Shown: positions 24,918 to 34,273 of the stretch, in pieces
Layout of the letters: every line of letters starts with the position of its first letter
Position numbering within the stretch: position 1 is the stretch's first letter
From: Sphingobacteriales bacterium UTBCD1
Lineage (GTDB): Bacteria; Bacteroidota; Bacteroidia; Chitinophagales; Chitinophagaceae
Direction of reading: 5' to 3'
Assembly: GCA_002066995.1 (NCBI GenBank)
Contig: MWTC01000014.1
Span: 1 to 63,802 of the forward strand
Length of the DNA: 63,802 nt
Notes under the pieces: generated by a model
What the model was told of the DNA's origin: nothing
The model's input: only the letters and a program-made list of their open reading frames with translations
Database searches by the model: none
Made by a program: the position numbers and the translations under genes

Positions 24918-27868
24918 ATGCAACGGACAGCCCGCATTATTGCATACTTTTTATTTCTCCTGGTCAATACCGGAAGGGCAAACTTATTTGCACAGCAATA
25001 TCCTTTTGTTCATTATACACCTAAAGATGGCTTGGTCAGTAACATGATCAAAAATATCTGCCAGGATAGTAAGGGCCGTCTTTATTTTACTTCTGTAAAC
25101 GGGCTAAGTGTTTATGATGGATCCCGTTTTATCAATTACAATTCAAAAAACGGGCTTTATTTTGACATGGTGAACTGTGTAATGGAAATGGGACCTGATT
25201 CAATCTGGGTGGTTACCAACAGCAGCAAGATCAATTGCCTTGTTAAGGGAAAAATGAAAATACTGCCATTTAAGGAAGAACATATCATAAATAACTTATG
25301 CAGGGATGAAAAGGGAGATATTTATGCTGCCGCAGAAGACGGCTTGCTGTTCTTTGATAAGAAAGATCATTTTACAAAACTTCCCTTCATTGACTTAAGA
25401 GGGAATGATGCCAGTTCATACATTAATTATATACTCAATGCAGGAGAGTACCTTATCATACAACGTGATATTTCCCTGGTTTCTGATAATGAAAAGATTT
25501 TGTACTTATACTGCAAATCATCACAAAATATCATTGCAGAAATACCCAGCATTTATGCTGTGGTGTCAGCGCCCGACGGAAGAACCTGGGCCAGTACCGA
25601 GGCAGGAATAAAAGCTATTGATACAACCTGGTTGAAAAAAGGAAAACTCATTCTGCAGGAATTACCCGAACATTTCGCACATCTTAAAAAGAAAGGCAGG
25701 CTCTCTATTGTGTTTGACAGTGGAAATAATTGCTGGCTGGGGGACCAGAGCAGCATATTATTCAAAGTAGCTCCGGACGGTACCACTACTTCTTTTACTT
25801 CTGCTTCAGGTTTGGGTATGTTCTATATTAATTCCGTTTTCAGAGACAGGGAGGGCATTACCTGGATTGCCACTAACAACGGCGGCGTTAGCAAACTGGT
25901 GCATAACAATTTCACACATATTGAAAAGCCTTTTGATCTTGTACGACCTTCCATTATTTCATATAACCAGGAGAGCGAAAATTTCCTGGTCTATTCAGCA
26001 TCCGCAGCAGCAGCTGCTATTATTCATGATACTAAAAAAGAAATTTTCAGGTTCAATGATCCCGGGCCACTCTCAGAATTGATTGAAACACCTTATGGTT
26101 TTTTTGGTACAAAGAAAAACACTATTTACAAGCTGGCTGCAAAGAATACTATTTTTTATTCCAAGGCTCTGGCTTCTGATTCATCAGACAATACTTATTC
26201 CCGCCAGCTCATTGATAAAAACGGGAACCTGATCACAGCAGTAAAAACCACCTGACTGCAATAATAAAAGGTAAAACCGTTTTTAAAAAAGAGATTCCAT
26301 ATTACACTGATTTCCCGGCAATAGACAGTAAGGGAAATATCTGGATTACTACCCGTGCCAGCGACCTGATCATGTACAGCACGCATCCTGATGATCCATC
26401 CAATTACCTGGAACAAAAACTTTTTTTTAAACCAGAACTTACCGGGATTTCACCCCGCTCCATTGTCCTAGATAAAAATGATGATTTCTGGATCGGCACC
26501 AGGAATCACGGCATTCATGTATTTACCATACAAAAGGGCAAACTGATAAAAAAATTCAGCCTTACTACAGCAGCCGGTTTATCGGATGATTTCATCACGC
26601 ATCTTTCCTGCGACCAGGAAAATAATATCTGGGCCAGCAGCGCCTTAGGACTTGACAAGATCAGTAATAAAACTGGGGCTCCGGTTATTGAAAACATCAC
26701 CCGGCAGAATAATATTTTTCAAAGCGTTTTTGATGTTGTACTTGATAAAGATAACATAGCATGGGGCATTGTTTCCAACGGACTTATTAAAATCACTCCG
26801 GAGTTAAAAAAGAAATCAGATTATATACCCACCCTGATGGTAAGCATGTTAAAAACAGAGAAAGACACTATTTATGAAGAACAGCCTCTTTCTTACACAC
26901 AAAATAATCTCAGCTTCAGCTTTGCAGCTACTTCTTTTTTTAATGAAAAACAAATTTTATACAGTTATCGCCTGCACGGCGGCAGTAACAATCAATGGCC
27001 CGAACCTTCCAATTTAAGTACTGTTTCTTTTATTGACCTGCACCCGGGTGATTATGCGCTGGAGATCAAAGCGGTTTTCCCGGCAGGAAGATATCCGCCA
27101 CAGTTTCTCTCCTATAAATTTTCCATAACAGCGCCGTGGTGGCAGACTTGGTGGTTCCATTCATTGGCTGCGTTGTTTATTATCACCGCCCTGTTCTTTG
27201 TATCCCGTTATTATTACCGCAGAAAACTGGAAATAAAAATGGCTGCACTGGAAAAACAACAAGCCATTGAAAAAGAAAGAACCAGGATTGCTACGGACAT
27301 GCACGATGACCTGGGTGCCGGATTATCCCGCATAAAATTTTTGAGCCAGGCATTAGAAACTAAAAACCCGGATAATGCAGCTATCAAAACCGGGCTGGAA
27401 AAAATCACTAACTTTTCAGATGAGATGGCAGAAAAGATGGGTGAAATAATCTGGGCATTGAATCAAAAAAATGATACACTGGCTGACCTTGTTGCTTATA
27501 TACGGTCCTACGCCCTGGAATACCTCTCAAATCATGACATTGCCTGCACTATGGACACACCGCTCCACTTACCCGAAACATTTATTGCCGGTGAAATGAG
27601 AAGAAATATTTTCCTGGCAGTCAAGGAATGCCTGCACAATATTATCAAACATGCTCAGGCAACATCAGTAAACTTTTCCGTCCGGTTAAATGAATTGATC
27701 GAGATCGTCATACATGATAATGGCAAAGGTATAGACTGGAATCATCTGCGGGCAGCAGGGATGGGGCTGCAAAATATTACCAAAAGAATGAACGAGGTAA
27801 ACGGGAAAGCATCTTTTTTAAATGAAAACGGAGCAAAAGTAATACTCCGTATTCCATTGAGCTTATAA
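24918..27868 (+). pseudogene. Propeller-type sensor histidine kinase, copy 3 (one frameshift)
   Basis: Start taken at ATG 24918 because AnATTTAAGyATGCAACG matches the start of copy 2. The first frame runs to TGA at 26253 after ITAVKTT; the remaining protein is in the -1 frame and continues LTAIIKGKTVFKKE to the end. One A missing from the A5 run 26243-26247 explains it (V-K-N-H-L instead of V-K-T-T-stop). Joined length would be about 983 residues with all domains intact: propeller, Y_Y_Y, TM, HisKA_3 (DMHDDLGAGLSRIKF, His codon 27302-27304), HATPase (CLHNIIKHAQ, DNGKGID). The codon AAA at 26244 is preceded by A, so -1 slippage is conceivable but no classical slippery heptamer exists. Genuine mutation, slippage and sequencing error cannot be separated here. 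Confidence 0.85.
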
Positions 27869-27910
27869 CATTCGTCATATTGCTGTTTTAACTGATCACG
27901 CTTAATTTTA
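27865..27910 (+). promoter_or_regulatory. Element-type promoter before regulator 3 (variant core)
   Basis: ATAACATTCGTCATATTG (27865-27882) overlaps the kinase stop codon. Exactly 20 bp later comes TAATTTTA (27903-27910), and the ATG follows after 4 bp. The ends match the common element, but the core is ATTCGTCA in place of TTTTGTTC. Confidence 0.58.
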
Positions 27911-27914
27911 TACA

Positions 27915-28541
27915 ATGCCCATCAGAGTTTCTATAGTTGAAGACCTCGCCGAAGTGAGAGATGGTTTGGCAGAACTGATACGTTCTGATAAAGAATTATT
28001 CCTGCTCGATAATTTTGATAATGCCGAAGCCGCCGCTGAAAAACTTCCTTATTTGAAAGCTGATATTGTTATTATGGATATAAACCTCCCGGGCATGAGT
28101 GGTATTGAGTGTATCAGGGTAATAAAAGAAAAATGCCCGGGTACGCAATTCATGATGTTCACCGTATATGAAAATGATGAAAAGGTTTTACAGGCCATGC
28201 AGGCAGGAGCAACGGGCTACCTGCTGAAAAGAACCAAGCCCCAGAATATTCTTGAAAGTATAAAGGAACTCAGCCAGGGAGGCTCGCCCATGAGCAGCAA
28301 CATTGCCCGTAAACTGCTTAATATCTTTTTAAACGAAAAAAAATCAACAAAGAAAGAGGTACTGTCTGATCGTGAAAATGATGTGTTGCAATTACTTGCC
28401 GATGGTCTTTTATACAAGGAGATTGCAGAGCGGCTCCGGATTGCCCACGGCACGGTCCGTCATCATATCCACCACATTTATGAAAAACTGCACGTACAGA
28501 ACCGTACAGAGGCGGTCAATAAATTTTTTGACAGGAACTGA
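27915..28541 (+). CDS. NarL/FixJ-type response regulator, copy 3
   Basis: 208 residues. Receiver with VSIVEDLAEVRDG, phosphoacceptor D55 (IVIMDINLPGMSG), FMMFTVYENDEKVLQAMQAG; C-terminal LuxR-type HTH. The recognition helix reads GTVRHHIHHIYEKLHVQNRTEA, where copies 1 and 2 have NTVKQHIH. The two elements around this gene (27865 and 28557) both carry a TTCGTCATAT core not found at the other sites, which fits changed binding specificity. Cognate of kinase 3; if the kinase frameshift is real, this regulator could be orphaned. Confidence 0.94.
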   Translation: MPIRVSIVEDLAEVRDGLAELIRSDKELFLLDNFDNAEAAAEKLPYLKADIVIMDINLPGMSGIECIRVIKEKCPGTQFMMFTVYENDEKVLQAMQAGATGYLLKRTKPQNILESIKELSQGGSPMSSNIARKLLNIFLNEKKSTKKEVLSDRENDVLQLLADGLLYKEIAERLRIAHGTVRHHIHHIYEKLHVQNRTEAVNKFFDRN

Positions 28542-28556
28542 ACCTGATCGCCCTAT

Positions 28557-28574
28557 CTGACGTTCGTCATATTT
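28557..28574 (+). promoter_or_regulatory. Variant 18-bp element downstream of regulator 3
   Basis: CTGACGTTCGTCATATTT shares eleven bases (TTCGTCATATT with flanks) with the element at 27865. No -7 box stands at 20 bp; a TAATTTCA box lies at 28617, 42 bp away. It would control the OmpA-like gene at 28684. Confidence 0.5.
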
Positions 28575-28683
28575 CGCTCTCACCTTTTGCCCATTGCCCG
28601 AAAATGAAGCAGTCTATAATTTCATCATGGCAATTTTATCAGGCTGCAACAATTTTAAAATCTTCATTTTTTAAATAAATAAT

Positions 28684-29907
28684 ATGAAAAAGATAGTCTT
28701 ACTGGCTGTATTTTTTTCCTGCTCTTCAATAATCCATAGCCAGATATTGAAAAAAATTTCTGAAAAAGTAGTAAAAAAGGCAAACGATAAGATTGATAAA
28801 AAAATAGACAATGCCGGAAAGGACAATAAAGATGAAACTCCGAATACGCAGAATGAATCAAAACCAGCAGTCAATAATTCTGAGCCTGTTTCTTTGAAAA
28901 CGTACAGCAAATATGATTTTGTTCCCGGAGAAAGAATCATCTGGTTTGAAGACTTTGCTACAGATGCTATTGGTGATCTTCCCGATAAATGGAATACGAA
29001 TGGTGCAGGCGAAACTGTAACCACTGAGGGTAAACAAGGTCGTTGGTTTATGCTTACACAAAAAGGAGTTTATATGCCGGATGGAGTTGATTCACTTCCT
29101 GAAAATTTTACTCTTGAATATGATATGTTGATAGATCAGCCGGTACATTCCTGGGGTATCACTACCAACCTTGCAGAATTGAAAAGCCGGAATAAGCCGG
29201 AAGACTGGCAAACATCAGCATACAATTATTTTTCATTGAACATACTTCCGGGTGGAGAAGGACTTGGAAGCTGTAGTTACGTAAGGAAGAAAACCGGTGA
29301 AACGGAAGCGGCAACCAGTACTCAAATCACCTATTTCAAAGACATTGCCAAACCTGTGCATATAGCTTTCTGGCGGCAAAAAGAAAGATTGCGGGTTTAT
29401 ATCAATGAAGATAAAGTATGGGATGTTCCCAAGGCCATTGTTCCGGAAGCTAAATTGAATTCACTGATTTTCTTTATCCAGCTGAAAGAAGATAAATGGA
29501 ATTTTTTACTCAGTAATTTGCGTTTAGCAGTCGGTGCGCCTGATACCAGGAAAAAAATACTGGAGCAAAACAAATGGGTAACTCATGGAATTTTATTTGA
29601 TGTCAACAGCGATAAAATAAAACCCGAATCGTATGGCACATTGAAAGAAATGGCCAATGTACTAAAAGAATTTCCTGACCTGAAAGTGAAAATTGTTGGT
29701 CATACCGATGCCGATGGAAATGATGCAAGCAATCTTGACTTATCAAAAAGAAGAGCAGCCTCTGTAAAAGCATCATTAGCAAAAGAATTTGGAATAGATG
29801 AAAGCCGCATGGAAACTGATGGCAAAGGAGAAAGTGAACCGATAGATAAAAATGATACTTCGGCGGGGAAAGCGAATAACCGGAGGGTGGAGTTTATAAA
29901 AATTTAA
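28684..29907 (+). CDS. OmpA-family envelope protein
   Basis: 407 residues. Signal peptide (MKKIVLLAVFFSCSSIIHSQ), a Lys/Asp-rich charged linker (about 25-65), a middle jelly-roll-like domain (about 75-285), and a C-terminal OmpA peptidoglycan-binding domain (about 297-407): FDVNSDKIKPESYGTLKEMA, VKIVGHTDADGNDASNLDLS, and the NNRRVEF ending with the conserved Arg. It should anchor the outer envelope to peptidoglycan. First gene after regulator 3, and the TPR gene starts 11 bp behind it, so this operon (OmpA, TPR, family C, 33540, family B) is the probable output of regulator 3. Confidence 0.9.
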   Translation: MKKIVLLAVFFSCSSIIHSQILKKISEKVVKKANDKIDKKIDNAGKDNKDETPNTQNESKPAVNNSEPVSLKTYSKYDFVPGERIIWFEDFATDAIGDLPDKWNTNGAGETVTTEGKQGRWFMLTQKGVYMPDGVDSLPENFTLEYDMLIDQPVHSWGITTNLAELKSRNKPEDWQTSAYNYFSLNILPGGEGLGSCSYVRKKTGETEAATSTQITYFKDIAKPVHIAFWRQKERLRVYINEDKVWDVPKAIVPEAKLNSLIFFIQLKEDKWNFLLSNLRLAVGAPDTRKKILEQNKWVTHGILFDVNSDKIKPESYGTLKEMANVLKEFPDLKVKIVGHTDADGNDASNLDLSKRRAASVKASLAKEFGIDESRMETDGKGESEPIDKNDTSAGKANNRRVEFIKI

Positions 29908-29918
29908 ATATTCATTTT

Positions 29919-32177
29919 ATGCGCATACTTATATTATTGCTTTTGATTTCTTCAAACACAATATTTACTTACTCACAAAAGCCTCAAAAAACTATTCCTC
30001 AAAAGAAGCAAGTGATTCCTTCACAAAACGAGATACAAACTCAAATGCAATCTGCTGTTGATGAACTGAACAATCAGATCGCAGCCCTTGAAAAACAAAT
30101 TGCCGATGCAAAGAAAAATGAAGAAGATGCCGAAACCATAAAAAACATGGAAGAACAACTCGCCATGTTAAAAAAGCAGTTGGCCACTATAGAGGGAGTT
30201 TCAAAGGGAATGAAAAAAATGCCGAAGAATGTAATCAAACAAGCGATAGAGAAAGATTCAATTGAACAGTTGCGGATAGTATCAGTTCCAAAATTGGATA
30301 AGAAAAGAATCGCCATGATGCCAAAAAAACCACTCACTGATACTCAGTTGATCGTATTTGTGAAAAATGTTCAACTCGAAGTAGAGCGGCTTATACCAAA
30401 ACAAGAAAAAGAAGAAGCATCCAAAATTTACACAGCAGCAAAAGCTGCCGGGAGATCTTCAAATGCAATCAGTAATATCGCAGCTAATCTATGGGCCAGT
30501 GGTATGCCGGACCAGGCCATTTATGTCATGGGTAAAGAATGTGTTGCCAACCCGAATAATGGAAACAACCTGAATAATTATGCAGCTTTCCTTACGATGG
30601 TTGGGGGTGACCATGCTGCCATCCCCATTCTTGAAAATCTCGATAGCAAATATCAGGGCAACAGCACCATCATGAATAACATGGGACAGGCATGGTATGC
30701 ACTTGGTGATATGAATAAGGCGAAATTTTACCTTGATAAAGCAATCGGAGCATTTGAATATCATTCTGAAGCCAACCAGACCAAATGCTGGATACTGAAA
30801 TCAGAAGGAAAAGATAAAGAAGCAATAGAAGCATTAAAACGTTCGATCCAGGAAGTTTATACTACCGAAAAAGATCACCTTTTGGATAAGTTGGGTGGAA
30901 AATTGACATTCAGGGATTTTCGATTCGTTTATCCCGGAAAACCTGTTGCATCCGGACAAACAGGCCCGGTAGAACAGTTAGGAATAGATAAATTCATTAA
31001 GGCCATCCCTGACTATCCATTTGAGGGTGGGTTGGTATCAGAAAAAAGCCGGGAAGAATGGTATGACTTCAGACAAAAGCTAAGTGCGGTAAAAGAAATT
31101 GTAGATAAGAAAACTGAAATGCTCAAGCCTTTAGTTGATGCACATAACAAAGCTATTGTGGCCAATTCAAAACTATTAAAGCCGTATAACAATCATATTC
31201 ATATAACAGCAAAAAGAAAAGTGATGGTCATCTCCGAATGGTTGACGGACAGGATCGTTGACCTGGACAAAGAACGAAAAAAGATAGATGATTCGATAAA
31301 ATTGTGGAGAACTGATTTTGAGAACGCTATGAAAAATCTTGAGCAATGCGGGGCCAGGAAAGATGCCGCAACTACTTTCGTATCAAATGCGAATAGATTA
31401 AACCAGCAATGGAATACCAAATATCTCAACATATTAAAAGCATATTACAACGAGTTTGCCCGGTTGTCACTGTACTACGCCACAGACCACTCTGAATACC
31501 TGCTTTTAATTGAAAGCTGCAAGTCGGGTATATTAACTGCCTTGATGGGTTTAGCTTGTGTCTTTGAAGTCGGGTGTGCTCCTTCAACGACTTCACAACA
31601 ACAATTAACAGGTGCACTGCCTGACTTTGATTCGCTCACCTGCCAGTATAAAGACAAAATTTACATTCCACCTTTTACTACTATAACAACCGAATGTAAT
31701 ATTATGACGACAGAGATTGAGCTGGGAACTGAAACTTTATTCGAAGGATTTGAATTAAAACTCAAAGGAGGAATGGTGGAGAATCTCAATTCAGGAAAAA
31801 TTACAAAGGGCACAATAGAATTAGGTGTGGAGGGGGGAATAAGCGGGAACATTGGCCCGGTAGAAGGAGCCGTAAAAGGTGGAGTGGCTACGGGAATAGA
31901 AATAACCAGTGACGGTGTTAAAGAAGTATATGTGAAAACCACAATTAGCGCTGAATGGACAGGACACATTGATGAAGCTGATCCAAAATTCCTGGACGAA
32001 CCAACTATGGATAGTAAAGGTACTCCTATTGGGCAGGGAGAAGCCAAAATAAGCTGGAATGCGGGACCCAAAGGCGACTGGGGTTTTGAACATAACACTA
32101 TCTCCACTTCAGGCTCAAGTGATTTCACCAGTATAGTATCCAAGGGTTCCAAAATAATATTGAAGGCTTTAAAATAA
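29919..32177 (+). CDS. Secreted TPR protein, copy 2
   Basis: 752 residues; same plan as the 8669 protein. Signal peptide, a strong Gln/Glu/Lys coiled coil (about 35-95, ELNNQIAALEKQIADAK), TPR-like repeats (about 150-310; NNGNNLNNYAAFL, NSTIMNNMGQAWYALGDMNK), a helical middle with several Cys, and a Gly-rich beta C-terminus (about 590-752; IELGVEGGISGNIGPVEG). A long antisense frame overlaps its 3' end and is a shadow. It lies between the OmpA-like and family C genes. Probably a periplasmic or surface scaffold; function unknown. Confidence 0.82.
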   Translation: MRILILLLLISSNTIFTYSQKPQKTIPQKKQVIPSQNEIQTQMQSAVDELNNQIAALEKQIADAKKNEEDAETIKNMEEQLAMLKKQLATIEGVSKGMKKMPKNVIKQAIEKDSIEQLRIVSVPKLDKKRIAMMPKKPLTDTQLIVFVKNVQLEVERLIPKQEKEEASKIYTAAKAAGRSSNAISNIAANLWASGMPDQAIYVMGKECVANPNNGNNLNNYAAFLTMVGGDHAAIPILENLDSKYQGNSTIMNNMGQAWYALGDMNKAKFYLDKAIGAFEYHSEANQTKCWILKSEGKDKEAIEALKRSIQEVYTTEKDHLLDKLGGKLTFRDFRFVYPGKPVASGQTGPVEQLGIDKFIKAIPDYPFEGGLVSEKSREEWYDFRQKLSAVKEIVDKKTEMLKPLVDAHNKAIVANSKLLKPYNNHIHITAKRKVMVISEWLTDRIVDLDKERKKIDDSIKLWRTDFENAMKNLEQCGARKDAATTFVSNANRLNQQWNTKYLNILKAYYNEFARLSLYYATDHSEYLLLIESCKSGILTALMGLACVFEVGCAPSTTSQQQLTGALPDFDSLTCQYKDKIYIPPFTTITTECNIMTTEIELGTETLFEGFELKLKGGMVENLNSGKITKGTIELGVEGGISGNIGPVEGAVKGGVATGIEITSDGVKEVYVKTTISAEWTGHIDEADPKFLDEPTMDSKGTPIGQGEAKISWNAGPKGDWGFEHNTISTSGSSDFTSIVSKGSKIILKALK

Positions 32178-32309
32178 ACGAAAAATGCCCGATGAAATAG
32201 ATAAACTTTTTTGTTGTTGTTATCATTTCTTTCGAACCATGCGAAAACAATAAATGAAGAAATTTTATATACAAAAGCCGCAGGCAATGAACGATAAAGA
32301 AGATATGCC

Positions 32310-33530
32310 ATGAGAATATTTTGCACTATTTTATTCCTTCTCATTCTCCATCTATCCTCCTGGAGCCAAAAAAGCATCACTACCAGCGCCCCCTGTACCG
32401 ATTCCATGGCACAGAACACCAAAGGCCGTTGGGTACCCAATTATGATCTCGCCACAGCAGTATCTAAATCCCAGAAACTGGAAGCCTATAATCGGGTTGA
32501 TATTTTACATAATATTCTTGTGAAAATGTTTCCTGTTCCGGTTGGCGTTGATGTACGGGTAAACCGGAGCGCCGGTAATACTTATTATGGCGCATCAAGG
32601 AAATATTATTTCACAAAAGACAGTGTACTTACGTTTGATTATTTGAATAAACTACCCATCATATCCTTCAGTTACTTCGCAAATTTTTCGCCACATTATT
32701 GTGCTCATACAAATAAGGGGATTGTATTTACTCCCGGATCAAAAAATGAAAACAGTGATGGTATAGGTATTTTGGTAAACAATCTTACCGGCCTGGCTAA
32801 TCCGCCAACCGGTGAAGACTGGACGATAAACGGGCAACCGGTAGCCATGATGAGCTCTATGATAACTGAGAAATGGAAGGGTTATGAAATGTATGGAGAT
32901 GTAAGATTAAACGGCAGAAGCATTCTGATACATCGTCCGGGTATGCTTCCCTATATTCCCGTTACAAGAAAACAATACCTGGAACGCTGCATTAATCAAA
33001 CTACAAGGCTTTATGATAAAACGATTGAATGGGAAAGGAACATGCCGGTGCGCAGCCTGGAAGAGCAGGAAGCCGAAAAAAAAGCGAAGCTGGCGAAGTT
33101 TGAAAAAGATTTTGGTAAAGATCCAAAGCGATTGAAATCTGCAGTGGATTATTATATCTCGGGTTATAAAACAGATCAGCAAATAAGAGACGAAAGAGTA
33201 ACAAGTGCAATAAGGTTGAAAGAACAGGAATTAAAAAAGTTCACAGATGAATTGGAAAAAACAAGCCGTGAAGGACTTCTGGATTCACCTGCCGTTATCC
33301 GGGTGATGTATGATTCAAATCTCATTTTTGATACCGATCCCAAAACAGGTTCCATGCTGATAACTGAAAATCCTGATTATATACGCAAAGATCTTTCGGT
33401 ACATATACCCCAGTTAATAATTTTTAAATGGAAATGGAGCCCCGATTTTTACCCGGCACATAAACAAATTGAAAAAATCTTCTTACAGGATTTTCCAATT
33501 GAAAAAATTCAGGCAATGATTGATAAATAA
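32310..33530 (+). CDS. Secreted protein, family C copy 2
   Basis: 406 residues with signal peptide (FLLILHLSSWSQ). Shared with copy 1 (10739): KGRWVPNYD near the N-terminus, YIPVTRKQYLERC in the middle, a long Glu/Lys-rich helix (about 235-320), and the ending built as VHIPQLIIF...FLQDFPIEKIQAMI. It has 50 extra residues in the N-terminal half, including a Cys/His-containing stretch (SPHYCAHTNKG). Lies 132 bp behind the TPR gene. In both clusters the TPR/family C order is kept, which supports a joint role. No enzymatic motif recognised. Confidence 0.78.
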   Translation: MRIFCTILFLLILHLSSWSQKSITTSAPCTDSMAQNTKGRWVPNYDLATAVSKSQKLEAYNRVDILHNILVKMFPVPVGVDVRVNRSAGNTYYGASRKYYFTKDSVLTFDYLNKLPIISFSYFANFSPHYCAHTNKGIVFTPGSKNENSDGIGILVNNLTGLANPPTGEDWTINGQPVAMMSSMITEKWKGYEMYGDVRLNGRSILIHRPGMLPYIPVTRKQYLERCINQTTRLYDKTIEWERNMPVRSLEEQEAEKKAKLAKFEKDFGKDPKRLKSAVDYYISGYKTDQQIRDERVTSAIRLKEQELKKFTDELEKTSREGLLDSPAVIRVMYDSNLIFDTDPKTGSMLITENPDYIRKDLSVHIPQLIIFKWKWSPDFYPAHKQIEKIFLQDFPIEKIQAMIDK

Positions 33531-33539
33531 AATCATGTT

Positions 33540-34178
33540 ATGAAAAAAAATAAATTCATATTCTTTTGGCTCATCTTGCCATTACTTTCACAGTTTCGGG
33601 ATCAGCATGTGCGTAATAATGATCTTGCTGAATACGAAGTACGGTTTACTCATACAGGTTACACTTTAATATATGGAACTCTTGCAGATTGCCAGATTCG
33701 TTCCAATGGCAAAGTGGTGCTAAGCGGATTGCTAAAGGGCGATGAAAGCGGTGAATTAGAAGACCCTGTCCTTTATGTTGGTAAATTGCATTTGGAAATT
33801 GATATGGATATATGCAGCGCCAAGCGGCTAGGTAATGGGGAAGACAAGCTCTGTAGCATGCGGGTGATTGGCAATGGGCCTGTAAATGTTGAACTGGAAT
33901 TATCAGATAGCTCCACCAACCAGGATTCGTATATTAAAATCAACTACGATAGCACTTTGGGCCGATTTCAAAAATCAGTGAATGGTGATTGTGATCATAC
34001 TCAAATGGTAGAAGAAGAGAATATGGTGCCGGATAAAACTATTGCAACCATATTTAATGGTCGTGAGCTGCCTATGATTACTACACGGTCTTTGGGAAGG
34101 CTTGTTATTGGACGAAGATATATTGAAAGAGATGGTGGCAATGAAACAGTAGTAGAAGTATTGCGGAAGCTAAAATGA
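33540..34178 (+). CDS. Hypothetical secreted protein
   Basis: 212 residues, not recognised. N-terminal hydrophobic stretch (FIFFWLILPLLSQF) suggests export, although the cleavage site is unclear. The body is beta-rich with three Cys (DCQIRS, DICSAK, KLCSMR) and an IYGTLADC...GKVVLSG pattern that could form an immunoglobulin-like sheet. It begins 10 bp behind family C copy 2 and is in the same transcript. No paralogue is visible in the other two clusters. Confidence 0.65.
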   Translation: MKKNKFIFFWLILPLLSQFRDQHVRNNDLAEYEVRFTHTGYTLIYGTLADCQIRSNGKVVLSGLLKGDESGELEDPVLYVGKLHLEIDMDICSAKRLGNGEDKLCSMRVIGNGPVNVELELSDSSTNQDSYIKINYDSTLGRFQKSVNGDCDHTQMVEEENMVPDKTIATIFNGRELPMITTRSLGRLVIGRRYIERDGGNETVVEVLRKLK

Positions 34179-34273
34179 ATGACGCAATGCCTGGCAAATA
34201 GATTGTAACAGCAAATATTCTGAACAATAACGGTAAGACCCAATTCTCCGATGATCAGAAATAATATATAAAG

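Noticed and set aside
26240-26256. Programmed -1 frameshift in kinase 3
   Set aside because: No X-XXY-YYZ heptamer (TAAAAAC is present), no clear downstream hairpin, and copies 1 and 2 encode the protein in one frame. Kept only as a minor alternative.
31661-32440. Long antisense open frame (259 codons) over the 3' end of TPR copy 2
   Set aside because: It mirrors a Gly/Thr-rich coding region, lacks a promoter and family motifs, and would span the TPR/family C junction. A shadow of the real gene.
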